Below are positions 1 to 11,025 of a stretch of DNA of 64,000 nt, one piece after another (position 1 is the stretch's first letter; each line of letters opens with the position of its first letter). Under the pieces are notes generated by a model. That model searched no databases, was not told where the DNA came from, and saw only the letters and a list, made by a program, of their open reading frames with translations. Location of the stretch: positions 4,704,224 through 4,768,223 of the forward strand of contig NW_020954548.1 of assembly GCF_900497805.2 (NCBI RefSeq). Reading direction: 5' to 3'. Both the position numbers and the translations under genes were made by a program. This DNA is from Vombatus ursinus (lineage: Eukaryota > Chordata > Mammalia > Diprotodontia > Vombatidae).

Positions 1-1783
1 GTAGAAGATAATTACTCTTATTTGCCTTTTCCTAGATGGTTTACTTTTTAGTATCAAATCATACTCAGCTCTACCTCAATCTTTCTTTTGAACTATCCAA
101 TTACTAATAGCAATTTTAGACATAAGATTTATATTTCCTTATATAAAAAGTAAACAGTCTGAAATTATTGAATTCCTTTTAATTAGTCTTCAATGTTTAC
201 TTTATATCTCTTGGATCTTGTTTGTCAAATTTTCTGTTGATTTCAGGTCTTTTGCAACAAAATCCTGAAAGTCTGACAATTCATTAAATGTCCCTTTTTA
301 AATTTATTTTTTTTTCATTCAGGATTATGCTTAACTTTGCTGGGTATGATTTTTTTTATCACAATCCTACTTCCTTTGCTCTTCAGTCTATAGTGTTTGA
401 AGACATGAGGTCTTTTTGTATAGCCACTGCTAGGTATTGTGTGATTCTAATTCTGGCTCTGTCATATTTGAATTATTATTTTTTTCTTGTTGTTCATAAT
501 ATTTTCTCTTTTTGCTGGGGCTTTCAGGAATCTAGCTATGATATGCTTGTAGATTTTCCTCATAGGATCTCTTTCTGGTGGTAATCCATCAATTTTTTTC
601 TATTTCTAATTTCCCCTCTTATTCTAATACTTCAGGACAATTTTCTTTAACTATTTCTTATATTATTGTATCAAGATTGTTTTATTTGATCATAATTTTC
701 AGGTGGTCCAATAATTCATATTTTCTCTTCTTGATCTCTTCTTTAGATCAGTTGTTTTTCTTATGAGATGCTTCACATTCTCTTCTATTTTTTCATTCTT
801 TATATTTTGCATTGTTATTTCTTGGTTTCTTATAACTTCACTGGCTTCTTCTTGCCCAGTTCTAATTTTCAAGGCGTCATTTACTTCCTTCAGATTCTGG
901 ATCTCCTTTTCTAGTTGGTTGAATATCTTTTCATAATCTTCTTGTTTTTCTTGAATTGTTCTTGTTTTTTAATTTTTTTCCTTAATTTCTCTCATTTGAT
1001 TTTTAAAGTCTTTCTAAAATCCTTCTATAAATCTTTCTTGGGCAGGTGACCATTTGATATTGCTCTTTGGGGAAGGAGAAGCTTTCTTTTTTGTTTTAAT
1101 ATCCTCCTCTGTAGAGGAATCCTTGTCTTCTTGATTCCCATAGTAACTTTTCATGGTTGGGTTCTTTCTCCTTAGTCTGCCTTTTTTTTTTTTTTTTGGT
1201 AGAAGCTTATTATTATAATCACCTCTACTTCTGGTTTGTGGGACATTGTGCCTCTGGTCTCAGATTCTCCTCTAGTTGTAGCATCTGGCCTGGAACTTAA
1301 ACCAAAAATTCCACTCTTCTGTAAGTGCCCATAGCTGGCAGCATCCCCACTCCAGGGCTTCTGCACTCACCAGATATATACTGGTTCCTTCTTGCCAGGG
1401 TTATATCTGATTTCAATAGCACTGCTGGGTCTGGCACTGCATATCAACAGAGGGTGCCTCAATTTCTCCATTCTAGTCGTCCCCCCCACTGTTCTGGAGG
1501 TGAAAATTCCTATGACTATTACCAAAGCTACCTCCCAAATCAGCTACCTTCAGGGCTCACTGCTTGCTGTTACATTGGAAACAACCTGGAAATGTTTATA
1601 CTTCACAGGGATCAAATCTCAGATTTTATTGGTTGTCCCAGGAGAACCACTGTTCTCTCTCAACTTCTGTTTATTTTTACCAATCTGTGTTCACCCTGAG
1701 GCAATAATTTGTCTTATTTGTGGAGGAAATCTGGAGAGCTTGGAATTTTGTGACCTACTCTCCCATCTTTCCAGAATACTCTG
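1..1783 (-). mobile_element. ORF1-bearing L1/HAL1-like LINE, 3' end off the window
   Basis: Read on the minus strand this is a 5' UTR (about 1783-1155), then an ORF1 that starts near an ATG at 1154 and runs towards 250. The middle (about 1080-700) encodes a Glu/Lys-rich coiled coil. The 250-560 part lines up with the ORF1 C-terminal domain seen at 30.95-31.35 kb: both carry antisense 'TTTGCTGGGTA' followed by an 'AATCCTA' block. The 5' boundary at about 1783 is where ORF2 C-terminal sequence of another L1-type element abruptly begins, so this copy inserted into that one. It is decayed, with many frame breaks. Whether an ORF2 follows is unknown because the 3' part lies outside the window. Confidence 0.7.
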
Positions 1784-2185
1784 TCTTATTGTTCATTTCT
1801 TATACCACAATAGTATTGCATCACAATCATATACCACCATTTTTTTAAACTATTTTCTAGAAAGGCATCTCCTCAATTTTCAATTCTTTGCTACCACTAA
1901 AAGAACTGATATATATACACACACACACACAAATAGGTCCTTTTTTATGTCTTTAAGATACAGAAATATTAGTGGTATTGCTGAGTCAAATACAAATTGA
2001 TAGCCTTTTTGGACATAGTTCCAAATTGTTCTTTAAAATGGTTGGATCAGTTTATAATCCCATCGACAGTGCATTAGTTTCCCAATTTTCCCACACACTC
2101 TCCACAATTTATCATTTTCATTTTCATCATATTACTTTATCTGATAAATGTGAGGTTGTTTTTTAGAGTTAGTTTACTCATTTAC

Positions 2186-2338
2186 TCATTTATTTCTTTT
2201 TGCAAGGCAACCAGGGTTAAGTGACTTTCCCAGGGACTCACAGCTAGCAAGTGCCAAGTGTCTCAGGCTAGACTTGAAATCAGGTCCCCCTGACTTCAGG
2301 GCTGGTGCTGCATCCACTGCATCTCCTAGCTGCCCCCA
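2186..2338 (-). mobile_element. CORE-SINE (Mar1/Mon1/WSINE-like)
   Basis: Reverse complement begins with the marsupial tRNA-derived SINE head (antisense 'CTCCTAGCTGCCCCC' at the right edge). It passes through the 'TTGAAATCAGGTCC' and 'CACAGCTAGCAAGTG' blocks and ends in 'GGGTTAAGTGACTTTCCC' next to a T-rich left edge that would be the A-rich tail. It sits inside the minus-strand HAL1-like element. Confidence 0.8.
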
Positions 2339-2649
2339 ATTATGTTAAACACATTTCAACAATATTCCTTCTCTTTTATGTGAGAAAGTTGTCTTCATCT
2401 TGATTCTCCCTATGCCCTTCTCTTAGTGCATTCCTTTTTCTCCCATCTTCATATTTTTTTAAGATTATTGCAATATAATCAACTCACACACATGCCCTCT
2501 GTCTATATAAACCTTTCAAAACTGCCCTGATAATGATAAAAATTCTTTTTAGTTACATGAATCATCCTCACATATAGCAATGAAAATAGTTTAGCCTTAT
2601 TGAGTCCCTTATGATTTCACTTTCATATTTTCCTGTTTATGCTTCTCTT

Positions 2650-2838
2650 GTGGAGCATCACCAGTCATTTTCACCTATGTCTAACTACTATACTCTGATA
2701 AGTCTGGAGGAGAGAGTGAAGCTGATGACTTTGCATAGCTCTGAATAACTTAAATCCTACTTACTTCCAAGTTAAGACACACTCCTGATGTGATTCATCC
2801 TCTTCAAGAAGGAATGATGAACAACAAGCTTTGAGTAG
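2650..2838 (+). mobile_element. RTE-tailed SINE fragment
   Basis: Shares with 3500-3696 the blocks 'TCTGGAGGAGAGAGTGAAG', 'GATGACTTTGCATAGC' and 'TTCAAGAAGGAATGATGAAC'. This is the 3' end typical of marsupial RTE-mobilised SINEs, whose consensus ends in a 'GAATGAAGGACAAACAACAAC' type tail. It is diverged and inserted just after ORF1 of the minus-strand HAL1-like element. Confidence 0.6.
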
Positions 2839-2885
2839 TGGTAGCTACCCCCTGGGGGCCCAGCATGCCAGTTCCAGTTGGTCAA

Positions 2886-2964
2886 TGCTGCTATTTCTTC
2901 TCCTCTTCCCCTTCTCTTCCTTCTTTCCCTCTCTTCTCCTCCTTTTCTTCTTCCTCTGTCCATG
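2886..2964. repeat. Polypyrimidine tract
   Basis: About 75 bases of almost pure C/T (CTTCTCCT-type) on the plus strand. It is low-complexity sequence and accounts for the apparent open frames across it. Confidence 0.85.
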
Positions 2965-3204
2965 TGGGGAGTCATACCCAAAGGAATACACATTTTGTTT
3001 GCTTATATTTCACAAGGTATCTTGGGGCTTAGGGTCTAGATTCTTTTTTAATCTATATTTATTTATTCTATCATGGTATTTTTTCCCAAAAATGGGATAA
3101 TTAACTTTTTTCTCATGTAGTTTTCATTTATGATTTCTTGAAATAAAGCTCTAGAAAACCAAGTTTTGATAAAGCTTATTGTGATTCAAAGGGAGTTACT
3201 TGAC

Positions 3205-3696
3205 TATGTCTTTAAACCCAAATCACTCTCATTTTCACTGTTTGGCCAGTAATATGCCCCAAAGTAGACCTCATTTGCTCATTGTTTGGGTGTTGATGGC
3301 TCAGAGAAAGTGTAAATAATACTTGTTTCTTTTCTGGCCATAAACTTTGAGGGTCTTCACCTCCTAGACTGATTCTTTAGTGAAGGTAAACTAGGCCAAC
3401 TTTTGTCTCAATTCTTACCTAGCCTTTAATTACTGAATGGGCATTGCCTCAGACAAAGTGAGATTAGGGAAAGACCTTAAATTAAAAAGGTCAAGGTCTC
3501 CCACTGCATGTGGGGCCATCAGCAGTCATCTTGACCTATGCCACTGGACTTCAATGAGTCTGGAGGAGAGAGTAAGGCTGATGACTTTGAACAGCCCTGT
3601 CTTACTTAAATCCAATTCACTTGTAAGTCAAGATATCACCCTCCTCATGTTATTGGTTCTCTTCAGAATGAAGGACAAACAACAACAATAATGTTT
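3205..3696 (+). mobile_element. RTE-derived SINE or RTE 3' end
   Basis: The right half (3437-3696) has 'TCAAGGTCTCCCACTGCATG', 'GGCCATC', 'GTCTGGAGGAGAGAGTAAGG', 'AACAGCCCTG' and the tail 'GAATGAAGGACAAACAACAA'. These are hallmarks of marsupial RTE-mobilised elements. The left part ('CCTAGACTGATTCTTTAGTG', 'ACTGAATGGGCATTGCCTC') appears continuous with it. It lies between ORF1 and spacer of the minus-strand HAL1-like element, so it is a later insertion. The left boundary is uncertain. Confidence 0.55.
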
Positions 3697-4784
3697 TTGT
3701 TAAATCTTGTGGTTGAATGTCAAGTTTCCTTTTCTTCTTTTTTTGGCACTTTTCTTTTCAACTCCAGTCTTTTTGTCAGGAATACTTAAAAATCCTCTAA
3801 TTACACATTCATTTCTTCCCTTGAAGGAATATACTCAGTTTTTCTGGGTAGATTATACTTGGTTAAAATCCCATCTCTTTTGCCTTCCAGAATATCATAT
3901 TCCAAACCCTCTACTCCTTTGACATGTAAACACTTAACATTGTGTGATCATGATGGTGGCTTCTTGATATTTGAAGTGTTTCTCTCTGGATGCTTGAAAT
4001 ATACATATATCTATATATTTTTTTCCTTGACCTGCATCTCTGGAATTTGACTTTAATATTCCTGGGAGTTTTCATTTTGGGATCTCTTTCAGCAGGTAAA
4101 TAGTGAAATCTTTCAATTTCTATTTTACTCTCCACATTTAAGATGCTAGGACAGTTTTCTTTATAATTTCTTACAATAATATGTCTAGGCTTTTTTTCTA
4201 ACTGTGGTTTCCAAATAGGTCAATAATTCTTAAATTATCTTTCCTCATTCTATTTAGTAGTTCATTTTTTTTCTGGTGATTGTGTCACATTTTCTTCTTT
4301 TTTCCCATTCTTTGTTATTGGTTCTTGATGTCTCACGGATTCATTAGTTTCCATTTGCCCAATTCAAATTTTTTAGAAATTATTTTCTTTAGTGATAATT
4401 TGTATCTCTTTTTCATTTGTCCAATTCTGCTTTTTAAGTAGTTATTTTCTTTAGTGAATTTTTGTACCTCATTTTCATTTGGATTACACTGCTTTTTAAG
4501 GAGTTGCTGCTCCTATTGCCCCTGTTGATGCCACTATGTGTTTGCAGTCTGGACAGGCCTCCTCCTTTTTAACAATCCTCTCATGTGGATCTCCAAGTGT
4601 TTTTGGGTTGTAAAAATCTCACCCTGATTATTTTTTTTTGGTTCTGTCACTCCAAAATTTTATTAAAGAGTTATTTTAAAATTGTTTGGAGGGGAATGAT
4701 TGGAACATTCAGATGGGTTGCTGCCTATAATCTGTCATCTTGGCTCTGACTCAAGCTTCCTCCTAGGTGCTTGATTCTCTCTAA

Positions 4785-4925
4785 GTGTTTTTCAGAGGAT
4801 TGTAAATGTTAAAACAGGAAAAGACTTAAGGGATCATCAAATCTAGAACACTCATTTTCTAGATCAGGAAACTGAGGCTGGGATTAAAACTCCAGATTCC
4901 TGGGCAAGTTCCTTTTCTAACATAT
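4785..4925 (-). mobile_element. Old CORE-SINE remnant
   Basis: 'CATTTTCTAGATCAGGAAACTGAGG' type wording, preceded by a 'GGAAAAGACTTAAGGGATCATC' block, matches the antisense middle of an ancient mammalian CORE-SINE. It is too eroded to name the subfamily. Confidence 0.4.
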
Positions 4926-4929
4926 TCAC

Positions 4930-6340
4930 AACTAACTCCTTTTCATAAATTTCTTTTCCACATTTCTCTTTCCTGCTATTAACTAAAATCTTAATTTTAT
5001 TTACCTGATGACACATATTGTATCACTGAACATTTTAACTGGTGAATCAGTCACATCCATCCATAGCTGACATGTTTCATGTTGAGTTGCCTTACTGAGA
5101 GTTGAAAAGGGCTTCTGGAAAGAACACCACTAAATGGAAAGAGATCTATCTTATAAGTTTGTTATCAGCCAGCTAAGTCTCTTCCAATCTTTTTGGTTCT
5201 CTAGTGTTTGATAATCATTATGCCTATGAAGTGTAATATTATAGATAATTTGAAAAATTAAAAGATAAGCAAGTCTGTTAAACATCTGTGCACCTTTCTA
5301 TTTTCTGGTTTCCTTAAATCTCTTGAATTGCAATCCTGGAATCCAACATGATATTACATTAAGGAAGTATTTTTTATGTAACTTTTAAAAGATCTTGTTG
5401 TCTGCCTTCTTGGTTATCTTATTTTAGTAATTTGCATGATGGATTTGTAGTGCTATTGCACACAATCTTAGGTGCCTGGGAATCCTGAAATAGACAGTGT
5501 TATGATAACAAGCATATTCACCTCATTCATTCTTATAATACCTTATCCATCATATCACTATAAGTCTTAATGGTAGCAAAGCAGTAAAAATATTTCCCAT
5601 AGAATCTTTGTTCTAGGTAAAGAGAAGAAAATATTTTGATGGGGAAGACTAGGCTAAGAATTGTTAATAGGAAGGTAAAAGTAGCAAAACGATAGCATGA
5701 AACTAAGCAAAAGGGAAAAAAATCACCTCTCCAGTTTTTCTCTTCCTAACATTAGGTGTGTGACAAGAAATAAGACATTTTTATCAGTTCTACATAGCCA
5801 AAATTAACCATTGTTCATAGTCACACCTAATATATCTTCTTACTTAAAAAAATCATTGATGTTAATGTTCTGATCTCTCTGGGTACAGATAATCTTCCCA
5901 TCATCAGATTCTTTTGTAGTGTTCTGTTTGCTTGTCTTTTAGATTTTTATTTCCTCAGTTATGTCTATTATCATCTCTCTATATGCATGTGTGTGTATGT
6001 TTAGGTAATTAAAATTCTTGTTGAATGTTTGTTGACTTTTCAAAAAAATAATATATAGAATTAATAATCTGACACATAAAACTGCATGGGTGTTGGGCGT
6101 GGGGGGAGCAGTGTGGAGAGGATAATAAGAAATTGGGAAGTACGTAGAATCCTTCTGGTTGTCATTAAGATTGTACCTTTTAGTTTTTTTCTAAAGTAGT
6201 TTACTAAAGGATTTTTTTTCCTGTCTTTTGTTATATTTGGTAGGCAAGATTCAGGCTTAATTGCTCTTACTTCATTCTATTTGTCACAAAGTCACTGGAT
6301 CTTATATGGGTAACTAAGCTCCATAATAGTCCATGGAATT
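4930..6340. other. Unassigned AT-rich sequence
   Basis: No recognised repeat, RNA gene or convincing reading frame. All six frames are broken at short intervals. Confidence 0.5.
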
Positions 6341-6344
6341 GGCA

Positions 6345-6400
6345 TGGAGAGGGAGGGAGAGAGAGAGAGACAGAGAGACAGAGAGACAAAGAGAGAGAGG
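6345..6400. repeat. (GA)n / GACA simple repeat
   Basis: GAGAGA and GACAGAGA units, imperfect, about 55 bases. Confidence 0.9.
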
Positions 6401-6834
6401 TGAGAGGTAGGTTCTTTCTTTTAATGTCTTTAATAGCTGAATTGTAAAAATGGCTTCCAACCTAGCTCCAGAGTCTAGAAAGAACATCTCAGATTTGGAC
6501 ATGAACTCAGCCCTAAGCTGCAGGAAGTATGACTTTGGGCAATACCAACGTAGTACAGAGACAACTCCAACCCCAATGTGTTGTTGTAGCTATAGTCTCA
6601 TGGTGTCTAGGAAAACAGAAATAAAAATGAAAGGATTTAAAGTGCCAACAATAGCAGTTAGAGTCATTTTCAGTGGCATAGGTGCCCTTTTCTGTCAGAG
6701 TAGTGTGGAAAATAAAGGCTAATAGAAAAAAAAAGTACTACCTAACCTCCCTTTTTCTGACTCACACAAATGATAAGCAAAATTTATTTTTTAATTAAGG
6801 CAAAACAGGAAGTATGATAATGAGGGGCAATTAA

Positions 6835-7076
6835 TGTTGTGGAAAGATTGCTGTACTTGGAGTGAAAAAAGACCTAAGTTCAAATTCTACCTCAGACATT
6901 TATTAGGTATGTAATGAAGGACTAACTTACCCTCTCTGAGCCTTGAGTTCTAAAGCAGGGATGAGCAAACAGGGAGGATCTACCTCAGAGAGTTGCTATG
7001 ATGTTTAAATGAGATGTCATATCTGAAAACATTTTAGAGATCTTAGAGCACTTTATAAATGTTGATTATTATTATA
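6835..7076 (+). mobile_element. MIR-type SINE
   Basis: Ordered MIR landmarks are visible: 'GACCTAAGTTCAAATTCTAC', 'CTCTGAGCCTTGAGTT', 'TACCTCAGAGAGTTGCTATG', and an end of the 'GCACTTTATAAATGTTGATT' kind. It is near full length but diverged. Confidence 0.75.
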
Positions 7077-7879
7077 AAGAAGGGAAAAAAGGGATCAAGG
7101 ATTGTAGAATAAAATGGAGAAGGCATAAAGCTTCCAATGAAATGATCCCATGTTGGGAAATGTATGTTATCATAGATAACATAAATAACAAGGAAATACA
7201 AACCCCTTCAGCTCTAACAATCATGTAAAGTTTTGTGAGCCTGGTAGAGATGGGAAGAAGAGAGGCTCTTTGAGCACTGAGAGAGTATGCACATTAGTAC
7301 AGGTGTTCTTTGTAATTGTGAAACCCTGGGAAACATTCACAGGGTTCCATTTATCTTCATCACATCCCAGGGTGATAAACCAGTAGCAATTTAGCACCTG
7401 CTACAGCAATTTGGCACCTTTTGTATTTACCAGAATTTGGTCTTCAGGACTAAAGGTATTATTTTGTTCTTTAATGCATGCAATAGAATTATCCAAAACA
7501 TGTCAAATACAAATGTATTTAAGTAAGTTTTAGTAAATAAAATCTTCACAAAGAAGTCAGTTTGGTTTGTATTTGACAAATTCATTTTCTATATGGAAGG
7601 ACGTTATTGTAACTCTTGCTTGGCAATATAATTCAAAATGCTCGCAAAAAAACAAAGCACTTTGAGTACAATCTTCCATTCTGTATATAATTGGTTTTCC
7701 AGCTGTTAATGGCTCTTGGCAGGAGATGGCCTGGTAGGGCTAATAATGGCTGCCACCTCCATACCTTAAAATAGCCCCAGGCTGCTAACAAATAAATGAT
7801 GGTCCAAATCCACAAAGCAAGAAAAGAAGAAAAATACTCATCTCATTGTTGTTATATTTTCCAGAGAATTCATGGTGAT
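7077..7879. other. Unassigned sequence
   Basis: No repeat family recognised and no coding signal. A 60-codon minus-strand frame at 7633-7815 has no recognisable motif. Confidence 0.45.
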
Positions 7880-8940
7880 TTCTTCAGCTCCCATGGATTT
7901 GCTTACCAACTCTATGTTGCTATCTCAGCAACCTACCCCAAACTTTCTGCTGACCTCCAATGTAGCTTCTCAAGCTGCCTTTCAGACATCCTGAACTGGA
8001 TGAGACATTCTTAAACTCAAAGTGTTTAAAATTGAACTCATTAACTTTCCTCCTAAATCTTACTACCTCCACCCCCACCTCCACCTTCTTTATTACTGTA
8101 AGGGGCAACACCATCTTCCCATTACTTCAGGCTCACAACTTAGGAGTCATTTTGGACTTCTCACTGTCTCCCATATCCAATCTGGTGCTGAGGTCTGTCA
8201 ATTCTACCTTTGTAACAACTCCAAATATACCCCATTCTCTTCACTGCCATTGCCACTACAGAAGTGTAGGCCCTAATCACCTCATGTCTTGATTACTGCA
8301 ATAGTGTATTGGTGGGTACCTGCTTCAAGTCTCACTTCACTTCAATCTATCCTCCACTCAGACATGAAAGTGATTTTCCTAAAGCATAAGTCTAACCCTA
8401 TCATCCTCCTACTCAATAAACTCTAGCAGCTTCTTATTGCCTCCAGGATAAAATGATTTATTCAGCATTCAAAGCTCTTAATAAACTTGCTTCCTTCTAA
8501 CTTTCCAATACTTAAACCTTACTGCCCAACACATACTCTTTCATCCAGTGATATTAGTCTCCTAGTCATTCCAAAAATAAGATATTCCATCTCTTGTCTC
8601 TGGGTATTTTTCCTGGCTGTCCCCCATCCATGGACTGCTCTTTTTTCTTTAGCTATCCCTCATGACCTCCCTAGCTTGTTTTAGGTACCAAATAAAATAC
8701 CTTTTCTTAATAGAAGCCTTCCCCAACCCTTGTTAATTTTAATATCTTCCCTTAATTATTTGCTATTTATTCTTATATAACTAGCTTTGTATATATTTCC
8801 TTGGATGTTGTTCCCCTCTCCCCATTACATGGTAAGCTTATTGAGTGTAGGGACTATCTTTTGCCTCTTTTTTATCTAAACCACTTAACCCAATGCCTGA
8901 CACATAATGGATACTTAATAAACATTTATCAATTGATCAA
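7880..8940 (+). mobile_element. L2 LINE (3' half: ORF2 end and 3' UTR)
   Basis: Follows the marsupial L2 consensus in order: 'GCTGACCTCCAATGTAGCTTC', 'GACATCCTGAACTGGATG', 'CTCACAACTTAGGAGTCATT', 'CTCCAGGATAAAATG' and 'CCCTCATGACCTCCCTAGC'. It ends with 'TGCCTGACACATAATGG' and 'TACTTAATAAACATTTATC'. The ORF2 C-terminal region is still readable in pieces around 8022-8290 but is frameshifted. Divergence is high, as expected for this old family. Confidence 0.85.
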
Positions 8941-9089
8941 TTGATTAACTAATATGGTATCAAAGCAGTTGAAGGAAACTTTCTTGTATTCTGGGGCTTT
9001 GGAGTAAGGAGGTTTTGGTGTTCTAGGGAAGAAAATGCCCTATAAATTCATGGGAAGAAAGCTCTTCACTCCTCATAAATTTTCTCAGA

Positions 9090-9432
9090 AGCTGCATGGA
9101 GTCATGGAATCAATGACTCCCAAAATTGGAAGGAATGTCATAGGTTGTTTAGCCAAACTACTACCTGAAGAAAAAGCCCTATCTAGTTATACACAGCAAA
9201 GAGTCATCTGTCTCTACTGGAAGTCCTTCAATAAAGGCAGACCAAATACCTTTTGAGGCAGCCTTTTGCATTTGGGGATAGCTCTAATTGATAAAGCTTT
9301 CACTTATGCCCAACTGAAATCTGCATTTCTGCAACTTGGACCTATTGGTTCTAGATTTGTCTTCTAAGATCAAGCAGAATAAACCTAATCTCTCTCATGG
9401 CAATCATTCAAATTATTTTCATTGTGTCCCTT
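9090..9432 (-). mobile_element. CR1/L3 LINE remnant, part 1
   Basis: Plus-strand text reads as the antisense CR1-group 3' region: 'TTGGAAGGAATGTCATAGG', 'AAAGCCCTATCTAG', 'GAGGCAGCCTTTTGCATTTG', 'ACCTATTGGTTCTAGATTTG', 'CAAGCAGAATAAACCTAATC'. The same family continues at 11026-11270, so an L1 and a hAT-like piece have split it. Confidence 0.7.
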
Positions 9433-9447
9433 AAGACAGGATCTCTC
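9433..9447. repeat. L1 target-site duplication, left copy
   Basis: AAGACAGGATCTCTC, identical to the 15 bases at 10834-10848 and flanking the L1 at 9448-10833. Confidence 0.9.
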
Positions 9448-10833
9448 AGCAGAAATCATCAGAACTACCTGGTACTGACTAAGAAATAGAGTGGTGGATC
9501 AGTGGAATAGGTTAGGTACACAAGACACAGTGGTCAATCACTATAGTAATCTACTATGTGATAAATCCAAAGACCCCAGCTTCTGGGATAAAAACACTAT
9601 TTGACAAAAACTGCTGGGAAAACTGGAAAAGAGAATGGAAGAAACTAGGCACAGACTAACATCTTACACCATATACCAAGATAAGGTCAAAATGGGTACA
9701 TGATTTACATATAAAGGCTGATACTATAAGCAAACTTATTTTGCTTCCACAAAAATATTTGTGGAGAACAGGAGAATTTATGACCAAACAAGAGAGAACA
9801 GTACGAAATGCAAAATGGATAATTTTGCTTACCTTAAATTGAAAAGTTTTTGCACAAAGTCAATGCAACCAAGATTAGGAGGGAAGCAGAAAACTGGAAA
9901 AGATTTTTTACAACCTGTGTCTCTGATAAGGGCCACATTTCTAAAATATATTGAGAACTAAGCCAAATTTATAAGAATACAAGTCATTCCCCAGTTGATA
10001 AATGGTCAAAGGATATTAACAGGCAGTTCTTGGATAAAGAAATTAAAGCCATCTATAGTGATATAAAAAATGCTCTAAGTCACTATTGATTAGAGAAATC
10101 CAAATCAAAATAACTCTGAGGTATAATATCACATCTATCAGATTGGCTAACATGACAAAATGGGAAAATGGTAAATGTTGGAGTAGATGTGGGAAATTGG
10201 AACACTAATGCATTGTTGGTAGAGTTGTGAACTGATCCACCATTCTGGAGAACTATGCTGAAAGGACTATAAAAATGTGCACACCCTTTGACTCAGAAAT
10301 AGTACTTCTGTATCCCAAAGAGATCATACAAATGGGAAAAGGATCTACATATACAAAAATGTTTATAGCAGCTCTTTTTGTGGTGGCAAAGAATTGGAAA
10401 TTGAGGAGATGCCCATCAATTGAGGAATGGCTGAACAAGTTGTGGTACATGAATGTAATGGAATACTATTATACTACAAGAAATGATGAGCAAGTGAACT
10501 CCAGAAAAAAACTGGAAAAACTTGTATAGACTGATGCTGAGTGAAGTGAGCAGAACCGGGAGAACATTGGACACAGTAACAGCCACATTGTGCAATGCCT
10601 AACTTTGATAGACTTATCTCTTCTTAGTAATGCAAGGATCTAAGCCATTTCCAAAGGTCTCAGGGTGGGGAGGTGCCATCCACATCCAGAGAGGGAATTG
10701 TGGAATTTGGGTGCAGTTGAAAGCATACTGTTTGCTCTTTTATTTTCCTTCTGTGTTGTTTTGTTTCTTCTTTTTTGTGGTTATTCCTGTTGGTTCTAAT
10801 TCTTCTTTACAACACGACTACTGTGGGAAAAAA
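9448..10833 (+). mobile_element. 5'-truncated L1 (ORF2 C-terminal part plus short 3' UTR)
   Basis: Encodes the end of L1 ORF2. The clearest run, about 10275-10529, contains 'YPKEIIQMGKGSTYTKMF', 'IAALFVVAKNWKL' and 'WLNKLWYMNVMEYY', which match the L1 family signature near the ORF2 C-terminus. Upstream parts are frameshifted. The element ends in an A-run right after 'ACAACACGACTACTGTGGG'. Other copies in this window continue for roughly 150-200 more bases there, so the 3' end is short. Perfect 15-bp TSDs bound it. Confidence 0.92.
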
Positions 10834-10848
10834 AAGACAGGATCTCTC
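10834..10848. repeat. L1 target-site duplication, right copy
   Basis: AAGACAGGATCTCTC, the perfect partner of 9433-9447, immediately after the A-run. Confidence 0.9.
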
Positions 10849-11024
10849 CACCTGAGGGTCCATGAACTTGGATGGGATAAACATATTTTTATTTCCAAAT
10901 CATAATTTTCATTTTTAATCTTATATATTTCATATTGTTCATTCAAAATATCATTCTGAAAAAGGGTTAGTAAGGTTTGCCAGTGTCAAAGGGGTCTATG
11001 AAAAAAAAAAGGTTACAAAATCTT
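10849..11024. mobile_element. hAT-like non-autonomous DNA transposon remnant
   Basis: Begins 'GAGGGTCCATGAACTTGGATG' and ends 'GGGGTCTATGAAAAAAAAAAGGTTA'. These are the two ends of the mammalian non-autonomous elements with 'GGGGTCCATGGAC' and 'AAGGTTAAGAACC' termini. The exact family is not certain and terminal repeats are no longer clear. Confidence 0.4.
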
Positions 11025-11025
11025 C

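Larger units (their letters stand above)
1784..4757 (-). mobile_element. HAL1-like composite LINE (ORF1 + spacer + ORF2 C-terminus), broken by insertions
   Basis: Three minus-strand blocks are in the order expected of one element. Block 4757-3697 is a 5' end (antisense 'GTCATCTTGGCTC') plus decayed ORF1 with coiled coil and C-terminal domain. Block 2655-2340 is the spacer that directly follows ORF1 in the copy at 30.7-30.95 kb (antisense of a 'GAATGTAAATAGTTCAACC'-type motif). Block 2168-1784 is L1 ORF2 C-terminal sequence (antisense of 'GAACTGATCCAACCATT' type). The rest of ORF2 is absent between spacer and C-terminus. Insertions lie at 2186-2338 (SINE), 2650-2838 and 3205-3696 (RTE-related), and at 1783 (another LINE). 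Coding capacity is lost. Confidence 0.6.

Noticed and set aside
1392-2000. 202-codon plus-strand frame, the longest in the window
   Set aside because: It is antisense to an L1-type 5' UTR and runs across the junction into another LINE's ORF2 region. It has no domain.
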